Part shown: one piece after another, positions 7,609 through 15,086 of the stretch
Numbering within the stretch: the first letter of the stretch is position 1
Layout: every line of letters begins with the position of its first letter
Origin: Sphingomonas endophytica
GTDB taxonomy: Bacteria; Pseudomonadota; Alphaproteobacteria; Sphingomonadales; Sphingomonadaceae
NCBI RefSeq assembly: GCF_001476895.1
Contig: NZ_LDTB01000039.1
Span: forward strand, 1 to 41,506
Length of the DNA stretch: 41,506 nt
Reading direction: 5' to 3'
Notes under the pieces: model-generated
Told to the model about the DNA's origin: nothing
What the model saw: the letters and a program-made list of their open reading frames with translations, nothing else
Database searches by the model: none
Position numbers and translations under genes: made by a program

Positions 7609-8892
7609 TTACGCAGATACTGAAAACATTGGAACTACGTTGTCACCTTCAGGAAGTGCGCCACAGTAGTTGCCCCAAACCTTCATTATATCCTTCCGAA
7701 GATCGAACAGGTCGTCATATTGGTAAGCACCTTCGACCTTGTTTGGATTTGTGTGGGCCAACGCTAGTTCCAGCGCTTCACGCGACATGCCGCGTTGTTT
7801 CGCCCCCCATTGCCGAAAGGACGCCCGCATACCGTGGGCAGTCACGCCAGGCCGCACGCGCTTTAAAACCTTCGATACCGCCACGTCGGACAGGAGGCCG
7901 CCCCGCTCGCCTGGGAATATGCGAGGGTGATCGCGCAAGCGCTTCTCCCGCATGGTTTCCAGTATCTCTAGCGCCTCCGCACACAAGGGCACCCGGTGCC
8001 GCTCACCAGCCTTCATGCGCGCCCCCGGTATGTCCCACACCTCGCCGTCAATTTCTGCCCACAGCGCGCCCCTAGCCTCGCCTGAACGGCACGCCGTTAG
8101 GATCGACCACCGTAGGAGCATGGCGGACGTACTGTCGCTCTTACGCAGTTCGGCCATGATCGCTGGGATTTCCTCGGGCGGCGCGGATGCATGATGCTTC
8201 ACGCTACTGGCCTTGCGGGTTTCCAGCTTGAAGGCATGGGCCGGGTTGTAGCGGTGCGGCTCGCCTTCTTCCTTCGCCGCTTCCTCAAGGATGACGCCAA
8301 TTCGTTGCTTCACCCGCTTTTGCGTTTCGGCCAGCGCCGCCAAGCCGCGTTGCGTCAAAACCGCCTTCACGTCGCCATAGGTGATTTCGCCGGGTCGCTT
8401 GTCACCGAAGCCCACGGATGCGCCAACGGGTTTGAACTCATATACCCATTTGCTGAACGTCGACGGCCATTGGTCGACCGCCTTTTCGTTGCGAGGCTTG
8501 CCGTGCCGTGGAGTGGCGCGAAGATGCGCAATGTAAGCCACAGCGAAATGCTTGAAGGTTAGCGCCGCCGCATCGTGCTTAGGCTTCAGCACGGTCTTAG
8601 GGTCGATGCCGTTGCGAACAGCCGCGCGCATTCGTTCAGCCAATTCGCGGGCTTCGGCTAAACCGCGCTCTTTCGTGCCGGCTTTGCCAAGCCTGATTTC
8701 GACCACTTTGCCGTTAGACTGATAGCGGAAGACCCAGCTTCGGGCACCTGTGGGCTTCACCTTCAGGAGCAAGTTCGGGGCAGCGGAATAAGAACCGGGT
8801 TCCGCCGTGTCGACCTGACGTGCCGCCGTTACCTTTTTCCCCGCCATTTCCGCCACCTTCGCCGGTTGGGACGCCAGGAAATAGCCGGCCAT
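7609..8892 (-). CDS. P4-type tyrosine recombinase/integrase
   Basis: 427 residues. It catalyses site-specific recombination between the element and the tRNA-Ser target. An N-terminal DUF4102-like arm-binding region (NLLLKVKPTGARSWVFRYQ, about residues 40-58) precedes a SAM-like core-binding domain (about 110-210) and the catalytic domain. The catalytic set is complete: R269 (TACRSGEARG), K294, H353-x-x-R356 (TAHGMRASFR), H380 (ALAHTNPNKVEGAY) and nucleophile Y390. It lies 148 bp from the tRNA 3' end and reads away from it, which is usual for this class. An internal ATG at codon 16 is an alternative start. It appears intact, unlike the downstream replication gene. Confidence 0.93.
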   Translation of the reverse strand: MAGYFLASQPAKVAEMAGKKVTAARQVDTAEPGSYSAAPNLLLKVKPTGARSWVFRYQSNGKVVEIRLGKAGTKERGLAEARELAERMRAAVRNGIDPKTVLKPKHDAAALTFKHFAVAYIAHLRATPRHGKPRNEKAVDQWPSTFSKWVYEFKPVGASVGFGDKRPGEITYGDVKAVLTQRGLAALAETQKRVKQRIGVILEEAAKEEGEPHRYNPAHAFKLETRKASSVKHHASAPPEEIPAIMAELRKSDSTSAMLLRWSILTACRSGEARGALWAEIDGEVWDIPGARMKAGERHRVPLCAEALEILETMREKRLRDHPRIFPGERGGLLSDVAVSKVLKRVRPGVTAHGMRASFRQWGAKQRGMSREALELALAHTNPNKVEGAYQYDDLFDLRKDIMKVWGNYCGALPEGDNVVPMFSVSA

Positions 8893-8930
8893 CCGTTCTT
8901 ACTTCTGGTCCTATACCACAGGGCAAATCA

Positions 8931-8956
8931 ATGCGGAATCATGCGGCAAAATGCGG
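8931..8956. repeat. Three ATGCGG repeats at 10-bp spacing, candidate integrase arm sites
   Basis: ATGCGG occurs at 8931, 8941 and 8951, exactly one helical turn apart, in the short gap between the integrase start and the tRNA 3' end. Clusters of phased short direct repeats in this position are the usual form of arm-type binding sites for integrase or excisionase. They may also overlap the integrase promoter and so allow autoregulation. The repeats are seen; the function is inferred. Confidence 0.55.
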
Positions 8957-9040
8957 ACGAAAAGCACAAGTCGGGCTAGTTAGAGAATGGCGGTTTTCTG
9001 CCGATTTCTGGCTGAAAACCCTGGATTTCAGGGCTGTATG

Positions 9041-9062
9041 TGGCGGAGCGGGAGGGATTCGA
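9041..9062 (-). other. Probable attachment site within tRNA 3' end
   Basis: P4-type integrases recombine within the 3' end of tRNA genes, from the T loop to the CCA. Here that region faces the integrase. The tRNA is complete, so the element carries or restores the 3' end. The exact core cannot be set because the partner repeat is not in the window. Confidence 0.55.
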
Positions 9063-9131
9063 ACCCTCGATACGGTTTTGCCGTATACTCACTTTCCAGG
9101 CGAGCGCCTTCGACCACTCGGCCACCGCTCC
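9041..9131 (-). tRNA. tRNA-Ser (anticodon GGA)
   Basis: Read on the minus strand, the molecule has acceptor arm GGAGCGG pairing with CCGCTCC, then G and an encoded CCA. The D-arm carries GGCCGAGTGGTC, and the anticodon stem CTCGC/GTGAG encloses loop CTGGAAA with anticodon GGA. A long variable arm (TACGGCAAAACCGTA) and a T arm with GGTTCGAATCC follow. The long variable arm fits a class II serine tRNA reading UCC and UCU. Confidence 0.95.
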
Positions 9132-9223
9132 GCATGCCTTGGAGGGCTCGCACTAGTGGGTGCCGGGCCGGGGCGCAAGCGGGTCGATTGCCTCATGCGC
9201 CGCAATCGGTCACGTTGCGCACC

Positions 9224-10072
9224 ATGCCGCTGTTACACGCGATCCTCCTGCTCCTGCAGGCTGCCACCACGCCGGCCGCAGCGCATGATCCGCTGCCCGA
9301 GGATTGGCGCACGATCCCGGACGAGGAATTACTGGTCATGCGGCTGACGGGCAATCGCACCGTCACAATCCGGCTGGCCGCGACGCTGACGCCGCGCCAC
9401 GTCGACAACATCCGGCGCCTCGCAGCTTACGGGTGGTGGAACGGGGAGAGCGTGTATCGCGTGCAGGAAAACTGGGTCGCGCAATGGGGCGACGTGACGG
9501 AGAAGAAGCCCCTGCCGCCCGGTGTCGCCACCGCCGTCGCGCCGGAGTTCGAGATTGCCCGCTTCGCCCCCGCGCAGCGCATGAGTCGCGCCGACACGCA
9601 TTCCGCCGTCGCCGGGATCACCGCAGACGGATGGCCGGTCACCAGCGACGGACATGGCGCGGCGTGGCTGGCGCATTGCTACGGGATGGTCGGAGTCGCG
9701 CGTGACGAAGCGCCGACCTCCGGCACCGGGGCCGAATTGTTCACGCCGATCGGCCAATCCGCGCGGCGGCTCGATCGCAACTATGCGGTCGTCGGCCGGA
9801 TCATCGACGGGATGCACCATCTGTCGGCGCTGCCGCGTGGCGCCGGCGCGATGGGGGTGTACGCCGATCCCGCAGAGCGGACGCCGATCCGTTCGATGAC
9901 GCTCGCGAGCGCCTTGCCCGTCAGCGAGCGCCCGCATTTCCAGTACCGCGCCGCCGACAACCCGCGCTTCGCCGCCCTGATCCACCGCCGCGAGTATCCG
10001 CCCGCACCGACGATCGGCTCGGGCGGGGCCGACGTCTGCGAGGTGCCGCTGGAGGTGCGTCGCGCCCCGTGA
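9224..10072 (+). CDS. Cyclophilin-type peptidyl-prolyl isomerase, exported
   Basis: 282 residues from the ATG at 9224; the open frame extends upstream only because it runs through the tRNA. An N-terminal signal peptide (LLHAILLLLQAATTPAAA) points to the periplasm. The body has a divergent cyclophilin fold: the first strand with TVTIRLAATLTPRHVDNIRR, the loop with GVARDEAPTSGTGAELFTPI, and the C-terminal NYAVVGRIIDGMHHL, which matches the family's F-G-x-V-x-x-G-M-x-V motif. Such proteins catalyse cis-trans isomerisation of X-Pro bonds and assist folding of envelope proteins. The gene converges with the MCE-operon lipoprotein gene seven bases away. Confidence 0.85.
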   Translation: MPLLHAILLLLQAATTPAAAHDPLPEDWRTIPDEELLVMRLTGNRTVTIRLAATLTPRHVDNIRRLAAYGWWNGESVYRVQENWVAQWGDVTEKKPLPPGVATAVAPEFEIARFAPAQRMSRADTHSAVAGITADGWPVTSDGHGAAWLAHCYGMVGVARDEAPTSGTGAELFTPIGQSARRLDRNYAVVGRIIDGMHHLSALPRGAGAMGVYADPAERTPIRSMTLASALPVSERPHFQYRAADNPRFAALIHRREYPPAPTIGSGGADVCEVPLEVRRAP

Positions 10073-10079
10073 GCCGGCG

Positions 10080-10685
10080 TCAGCGTTGCGCGGCAACCCA
10101 GTCGGCGACTTGCGTCGCGACCTGGTTCGCCGCCTGGCTGATCGCCACACCCGCCTGGTCGGCGTCGACGGCGGTCACCGGCACCCGCGCCTCGAAGCGA
10201 CGCTTCTCGACGTTGGTGCGTCCGGCGGGCACCAGCGAGGCGTCGTAGATCACCACCGCCTGCCGCTGAGTCGCATCCAGTCCGAAGCTGCGCAGCTCGC
10301 CGCTCAGCGTCGCGCTGGGATCCTCGAACGCCTGAGCCGGCGACAGCACCACCATGTTGGCACGCGCGGTCAGCGTGTCGGCAAGCAACCGCGCCAGCAG
10401 ACGCGCGGGCGGCTCCGCCCATTGCGCGTTCTTCACATAGGCGATCGAGGTGGGCGTGACCTGCACGGGCACGCGCGTACCGGAGATCGACTGCGGCACC
10501 GCCGGTGCCTGCACCACGATCGCGCGCGCGCCGGCCGAGTTCTGCATCGCCCCGGGCGCCGGCTGCGCCTGCGGAGCGATCGTCAGCAGCGACGGCGGCG
10601 GCGCCGCGCCGAACCGGATACATCCCGCTAGCGGCACCAGCGCCGCGACCACCAGCAGCTTGTTCGCGAAAGAGCGCACGGTCAT
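10080..10685 (-). CDS. ABC-type transport auxiliary lipoprotein of MCE system
   Basis: 201 residues. A signal peptide ending in lipobox LAGC (Cys22) makes it a lipoprotein. The body resembles the ABC_trans_aux/PqiC family, with a conserved AQWAEPPARLLARLLADTL segment and a C-terminal helix ending in VADWVAAQR. In PqiABC- and Mce-type systems this lipoprotein sits at the outer membrane and helps the MCE protein bridge the periplasm for lipid transfer. Its start codon overlaps the stop of the MCE gene (ATGA), so the two are co-translated as the last two genes of the four-gene operon. Confidence 0.85.
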   Translation of the reverse strand: MTVRSFANKLLVVAALVPLAGCIRFGAAPPPSLLTIAPQAQPAPGAMQNSAGARAIVVQAPAVPQSISGTRVPVQVTPTSIAYVKNAQWAEPPARLLARLLADTLTARANMVVLSPAQAFEDPSATLSGELRSFGLDATQRQAVVIYDASLVPAGRTNVEKRRFEARVPVTAVDADQAGVAISQAANQVATQVADWVAAQR

Positions 10686-11647
10686 TTCCCCTTGTAATCC
10701 GGCAACGCGGGCTGGCCGACCAGCGAGCTGGCCCCGTTCTGCTCGACGCGCTCGCTGATCGCGGCCAGCGATGCGGCGGTCACACGCAGGTCGCGCACCA
10801 ACTGATTGACCTGCGGGATGGTCTGCTTGCTGAAGGTCGTCAGCCCGGGCCGCGCATCCCCGATCGCGGCGTTCAGCGTCTCGGCGCTCTGCTGCGCGGA
10901 GGTGATCGCCTTGTTCAGATTGGCCATTGCCGGCTGGACGTCGTTCGCCAGTACGCCGTTGGTGGTCTGCGCCAGCGCGCCGATCTGCTCGGCGGCGTTG
11001 CCGGCCTGCTGGATCGCGACGCGGGTCTGCGCCAGCGTGGCGGCGATCTCCGGCCCACGATCGGCCAGCGCATCGGTCAGGCGATTGGTGTTGTCGAGGA
11101 TGCCCGCGATCGACGCCTGATTGCGGTCGCTCAGCATCCCGGTCAATCGCTCGGTCAGCGTCGACAGCCGCTCCAGCAACTGCGGGGCGGAGTTCAGGAT
11201 CGCGCCGATCCCGCCGGTCTTGGTCGGGATCACCGGCACGCCCAGCGGGCAGACGCTCTTCGCGGTCGCACCGTCCGGGCAGGTGATCGGCTGCGCGCCC
11301 TTGATCGCGCCGTCCAGACTGACGGTACTGGTACCGGTGAAGCTGCCCTGGATCGTCGCGGTCGTACCGCGCAGGATCGGGGTATCATCGTTCACGCTGA
11401 TCCGCACCCGCACATATTGCGGATCCGGCTGCCAGAGGGAAATGCTCTTCACCTGCCCCGACGGCACGCCCGAGAACGTGACCGACGACCCCTTCGCCAG
11501 CCCGTCGACCGCCTGCCGGAAGAAGATGTCGTAATCGCGCTCCTCCGCACCGCCGATCCGCGCGATCCACACCGTGAAGATCGCGACCAGCGCGAGCAGG
11601 ATCAGCACGACGGCGCCGACAAGGACGTGGTTCGATCGCGTTTCCAT
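10682..11647 (-). CDS. MCE/MlaD-family lipid-binding protein
   Basis: 321 residues. One N-terminal membrane helix (HVLVGAVVLILLALVAIFTVW) anchors it to the inner membrane. An MCE domain follows at about residues 40-115 (VDGLAKGSSVTFSGVPSG, VRISVNDDTPILRGTTATI). The remainder is a long helical region with many Gln/Ala/Asn repeats (LTERLTGMLSD, AEQIGALAQTTNGVLA), typical of MCE proteins that form a hexameric tunnel or needle. It carries lipids between membranes with the ATPase and permease encoded immediately upstream. The gap to the ATPase gene is three bases. Confidence 0.9.
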   Translation of the reverse strand: METRSNHVLVGAVVLILLALVAIFTVWIARIGGAEERDYDIFFRQAVDGLAKGSSVTFSGVPSGQVKSISLWQPDPQYVRVRISVNDDTPILRGTTATIQGSFTGTSTVSLDGAIKGAQPITCPDGATAKSVCPLGVPVIPTKTGGIGAILNSAPQLLERLSTLTERLTGMLSDRNQASIAGILDNTNRLTDALADRGPEIAATLAQTRVAIQQAGNAAEQIGALAQTTNGVLANDVQPAMANLNKAITSAQQSAETLNAAIGDARPGLTTFSKQTIPQVNQLVRDLRVTAASLAAISERVEQNGASSLVGQPALPDYKGK

Positions 11648-11650
11648 CTC

Positions 11651-12592
11651 TCAGCCCCTATCGCCCGAGCCGCCGCCCGGCGTGGTCAGGTCCATCGTAT
11701 CCGCGCGGCGCGCGTAATCGTCCGCCGTGCCGCCCTGCGAGCGCTGCCCGGTCTGCGCGCTCGTCACCTCGGTCGGATGCGCGGCGACGTCCAACCGTTC
11801 CTTCGAGGCCACGGCGGCGCGCCCGCGCGGCCCGTTGAAATATTCCTGTATCCACGGATGATCCAGCGCCAGCAATTCGTCGATCGTGCCCACCGCGATC
11901 ACCCGCTTGTCGGCCAACACCGCGACGCGGTCGCAGATGGCGTAGAGGGTGTCGAGATCGTGGGTGATGAGGAAGACGGTCAGCCCCAGCGTCTTCTGCA
12001 ATGCCTTGGTCAGATCGTCGAACGCCGCCGCGCCGATCGGGTCCAGCCCGGCGGTCGGCTCGTCGAGGAACAGCAGTTCGGGGTCGAGCGCCAGCGCGCG
12101 CGCCAGCCCGGCCCGCTTCTTCATGCCCCCGGACAGTTCGGCGGGGTATTTGGGCCCGGCATCGGCCGGCAAACCGGTCATCACGACCTTGTACGACGCG
12201 ATCTCGTCGAGCAACGCCAGATCGAGTTCGGGATAGAATTCGCGCAGCGGCACCTGCACGTTCTCCGCCACCGTCAAGGTGGAGAACAACGCCCCGCCCT
12301 GGAACAGCACGCCCCAGCGCTTGCGGATCTCGACCGTCTCCAGCTCGCTGCGGTTCAGTGTCGGCTCGCCGAACACGTCAACCTGCCCCGCGCTCGGCGA
12401 TTGCAGCCCGATGATCGACCGCATCAGCACCGACTTGCCGGTACCCGAGCCGCCGACCACGCCCAGGATCTCGCCACGCCGGACCTCGAGGTCCAGCTTG
12501 TCGTGGATCACCTGATCGCCGAACGTATTGCGCAGCCCGCTCACCTTGATGATCGGCGCGCTGTCGCGACGAGGCGTATTGTGCTGCGGCAT
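11651..12592 (-). CDS. MlaF-type ABC ATPase of lipid transport
   Basis: 313 residues, started at the ATG at 12592, which shares one base with the permease stop (TGATG); the longer open frame upstream lies inside the permease. Walker A is GGSGTGKS, the Q-loop is in GVLFQGGALFS, the signature is LSGGMKKRAGLARAL, Walker B is LLFLDEPTAGLDP, and the H-loop is ITHD. It powers lipid movement through the MlaE-type permease. About 50 extra C-terminal residues past the ATPase core are polar and probably disordered. Confidence 0.93.
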   Translation of the reverse strand: MPQHNTPRRDSAPIIKVSGLRNTFGDQVIHDKLDLEVRRGEILGVVGGSGTGKSVLMRSIIGLQSPSAGQVDVFGEPTLNRSELETVEIRKRWGVLFQGGALFSTLTVAENVQVPLREFYPELDLALLDEIASYKVVMTGLPADAGPKYPAELSGGMKKRAGLARALALDPELLFLDEPTAGLDPIGAAAFDDLTKALQKTLGLTVFLITHDLDTLYAICDRVAVLADKRVIAVGTIDELLALDHPWIQEYFNGPRGRAAVASKERLDVAAHPTEVTSAQTGQRSQGGTADDYARRADTMDLTTPGGGSGDRG

Positions 12593-13713
12593 CAGATCCA
12601 GCCGATCTGTTCGAAGAAGACCGCGAAGAACGCGTCGATGACGATCACCATGAAGATCGCCTGCACCACCGCCGACGTGGTCTTCAACCCGACCTGCTCG
12701 GCGTCGCCCTTCACCTGCATCCCCTGGAAACATCCCGCGACCGCGATGATCGCACCGAAAACCGGCGCCTTGATCAATCCGACATACAGATCGGTGATCG
12801 GCACCACTTCGCGGATGCGCGCGATGAAGGCGACGGGCGGAATGTCGAGCGCGAACCAGCACAGCAGCCCGCCGCCGATGATCGACAGGATCGACGCATA
12901 GAAGCCCAGCAGCGGCATCAGCACCACCGCCGCGATCGTGCGCGGCAGGACCAGCGCCTCCATCGGCGACACGCCGATCGTGCGCATCGCGTCGATTTCC
13001 TCGGTCAGCTTCATCGTGCCCAACTGCGCGGCGAACGCGGACCCGGAGCGTCCCGCCACCATGATCGCGGTCATCAGCACGCCCAGCTCGCGCAAGGTGA
13101 TGCGCCCGACTAGATTGATCGTGAACGCCTCCGCGCCGAACTGCCGGAGCTGCACCGCGCCCTGCTGTGCGATGACGACGCCGATCAGGAAGCTCATCAG
13201 CCCGATGATGCCCAGTGCGGAGACGCCGACGACCTCGAACCGCTGCACCGTCGCATTGAAGCGGAACCGGCGCGGGTGGCGCATCACCCCCCAGAAGGCG
13301 ATGATCGTCTCACCCATGAAGGCGAGCAGGCCGAGCGCGGTGCGTGCCGAATGCGCCGTCGCCTCCCCCACTTCGCCCAGCACGCGACGGAAGGCGGACG
13401 TGGAATGCGGCCGCATCTGCACCGGCTGATCGGCGGCCTGCACCTGTTCGAGCAGGTTCTGCCCGTCCCCGCTCAATCCCTCGATCCGCGCATCACGTTC
13501 GCGCGCGAAGCGGTGGATCACCCAGGCGCCGATCGTGTCGATCCGGTCCACCCCGGACAGATCGATCACCGCCACGTCATCACCCTGCCGCTCCAGCCGC
13601 TTGGGCAGATCGCCGAGCTTCGGCAGCGACAAATCGCCGGTAAAGCGCATGACCGAACCGCCGCCGGCGCGATCAAGGGTGAAGTCGGCTGCCGCTGTCA
13701 TCGATCGGTTCAT
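12592..13713 (-). CDS. MlaE-type permease with N-terminal STAS domain
   Basis: 373 residues. Residues 1-100 form a STAS domain (VAVIDLSGVDRIDTIGAWVI), which in other systems is the separate protein MlaB; here it is fused to the permease. The MlaE domain follows, with about five or six membrane helices. It includes the conserved AGRSGSAFAAQLGTMKLTEE and EIDAMRTIGVSP segments and PRTIAAVVLMPLL. It is the first gene of the operon permease-ATPase-MCE-lipoprotein, whose job is phospholipid traffic across the envelope. The fusion keeps regulator and transporter in a fixed ratio. Confidence 0.92.
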   Translation of the reverse strand: MNRSMTAAADFTLDRAGGGSVMRFTGDLSLPKLGDLPKRLERQGDDVAVIDLSGVDRIDTIGAWVIHRFARERDARIEGLSGDGQNLLEQVQAADQPVQMRPHSTSAFRRVLGEVGEATAHSARTALGLLAFMGETIIAFWGVMRHPRRFRFNATVQRFEVVGVSALGIIGLMSFLIGVVIAQQGAVQLRQFGAEAFTINLVGRITLRELGVLMTAIMVAGRSGSAFAAQLGTMKLTEEIDAMRTIGVSPMEALVLPRTIAAVVLMPLLGFYASILSIIGGGLLCWFALDIPPVAFIARIREVVPITDLYVGLIKAPVFGAIIAVAGCFQGMQVKGDAEQVGLKTTSAVVQAIFMVIVIDAFFAVFFEQIGWI

Positions 13714-13772
13714 GCGGCAAAGCTCATGTCGTCACAAGCGTCGAACCGCATAATCGTTCCGAGGCCGTATCA

Positions 13773-13798
13773 CTTTTGTGATCGATCACTCACAAAAG
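13773..13798. promoter_or_regulatory. Nested palindrome between DUF445 and MCE operon
   Basis: CTTTTGTGA and TCACAAAAG flank an eight-base spacer, and the centre contains the perfect 12-bp palindrome GTGATCGATCAC. The repeat overlaps the stop codon of the DUF445 gene and lies 60-85 bp before the permease start. It could be the terminator hairpin of the DUF445 gene, although it has no T run, or an operator or promoter element of the MCE operon. Confidence 0.4.
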
Positions 13799-15040
13799 CA
13801 CATCCACGATATGAATCGCGACGCCGACCAGTCCGCCGACCAGCGTGCCGTTGATGCGGATGAACTGGAGATCGCGGCCGACCGCATGTTCCAGCCGCAT
13901 CGTGACGGTCTGCTCGTCCCAGCCGCGCACCGTTTCCGACACGAGCCGGACGATTGCATCGCCATAATCGGCCGCCGCCCCCACTGCCGCGCGGCGCACG
14001 AAACGGTTGATGATCCGGCCCAGCCGCGGATCGTTCTGAAGCGTCGCGCCCAGTTGATGCAGCGCTTCGCCCAGTCTGCCGGCCATCAACGCATCGGGAT
14101 CGCGCGCGGCGCGCAGCATCGCGGACCGGGCCTGCTCCCACAAACCATTGATCCAGTCCTGCATCGCCGCATTTTCGAGCAGTTCGATCTTGAGCGCCTC
14201 GACGCGCGCGCGCAGGTCGTGGTCGTACTGAAGCCGCTCCGACACGCTGACCAACGCCTCCTCGACCTTGATGCGTACCGGGTGCTCGCGGTTCTCCGCC
14301 ATCTCCGCAACCAGCTTGTCGAGCCCGTCAATGATCTTGTTGGCCAGCGTTTCGTCCAGCCCGGTCCATCGCAGCACCGCTCCGGCGCGATCGTGCACCA
14401 TGGCGCGGACGAGGTGTTCGTTGGCGGACAACGCGCCGCGCATCCACCGGACCAATGCGTCGATCACCGGGCGATGCCGCTCCTCCGCGATCGCGGCAGC
14501 CAGCGCACGGCCGAGCATCGGCGACACCTCGGTCTCGCGCACCCGCGTCACCATCATGGCGCGGACCATCCCGCCCAGCCGCTCCTGATCGAGCGCCTGC
14601 AACACCTCGGTCGCCAGCCGCGAGACGCCGCGCGTCAGCCGGCTTCCGCCTGCCCCACGCGGATTGGCAAGCCACCGGCCCGCCGCCCCCGCGACATCGA
14701 TGCGGTGCATCCGCCGCGCGACGACGGCCGGGATCAGGAAATAGTCGCGCAGGAAGCTGGCCAGCTGGTCGCCGATCCGGTTCTTGTTGCGCGGAATGAT
14801 GGCTGTGTGCGGGATCGGCAGGCCGAGCGGATGACGGAACAGCGCGGTCACCGCGAACCAGTCCGCCAGTCCGCCGACCATCGCGGCCTCCGCGAAAGCC
14901 CGCACGAAACCGAAGACCGGATGGCGCGGCTCCAGCGTGCGCGACGCGAAGAAGGCCGCCGCCATCAGCACCAGCAAGCCGGTCGCGACCCGCCGCATCC
15001 GGATGAGGGCGGCGGGTGGAGGGGCGGCGCGCGGGATCAT
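13790..15040 (-). CDS. DUF445 family membrane protein
   Basis: 416 residues from the ATG at 15040. One N-terminal membrane helix (RVATGLLVLMAAAFFASR) is followed by the family's diagnostic segments AMVGGLADWFAVTALFRHPLG and IPHTAIIPRNKNRIGDQLASF. A long helical middle follows, and the C-terminal end reads FIRINGTLVGGLVGVAIHIV, giving a second membrane helix. The family, related to YjiN, has no established function; the two membrane ends with a large helical periplasmic or cytoplasmic body are typical. It starts 46 bp after the RND pump's stop, so it may be transcribed partly from that operon. Confidence 0.9.
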   Translation of the reverse strand: MIPRAAPPPAALIRMRRVATGLLVLMAAAFFASRTLEPRHPVFGFVRAFAEAAMVGGLADWFAVTALFRHPLGLPIPHTAIIPRNKNRIGDQLASFLRDYFLIPAVVARRMHRIDVAGAAGRWLANPRGAGGSRLTRGVSRLATEVLQALDQERLGGMVRAMMVTRVRETEVSPMLGRALAAAIAEERHRPVIDALVRWMRGALSANEHLVRAMVHDRAGAVLRWTGLDETLANKIIDGLDKLVAEMAENREHPVRIKVEEALVSVSERLQYDHDLRARVEALKIELLENAAMQDWINGLWEQARSAMLRAARDPDALMAGRLGEALHQLGATLQNDPRLGRIINRFVRRAAVGAAADYGDAIVRLVSETVRGWDEQTVTMRLEHAVGRDLQFIRINGTLVGGLVGVAIHIVDVLL

Positions 15041-15086
15041 CGCCGTAACAATCCCCGATCGGCGGGGAAGTTCAAGCCGCCTCGCG

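Larger units (their letters stand above)
1..9043. mobile_element. Integrated genomic island at tRNA-Ser, left end outside window
   Basis: A P4-type tyrosine integrase sits just inside the 3' end of a tRNA-Ser gene. It is followed in the same direction by an AlpA-like excisionase and a DUF3987 replication-type gene, then small proteins of unknown function. This order is the known layout of satellite-like integrative elements. The cargo from about 475 to 2970 is clearly AT-richer than the backbone to the right. No second copy of the tRNA 3' end (TGGCGGAGCGGGAGG on the plus strand) is visible to the left, so the element either continues past base 1 or has lost its far att site. The decayed DUF3987 gene and truncated ATPase suggest it is no longer fully mobile. 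Confidence 0.8.

Noticed and set aside
135..9001. 13-bp match GGCGGTTTTCTGC at 135-147 and 8989-9001 as island att repeats
   Set aside because: Matches of 13 bp are expected several times by chance in a window this long, and the second copy is outside the tRNA gene, where P4-type cores lie.
8987..9223. Open frame joining the tRNA region to the isomerase gene
   Set aside because: It runs through the tRNA-Ser gene; the signal peptide begins at the ATG at 9224.
10505..12901. 798-codon plus-strand open frame opposite the MCE operon
   Set aside because: It is an antisense shadow of GC-rich genes; its His/Arg/Gln-rich sequence matches no fold, while the minus strand shows clear families.
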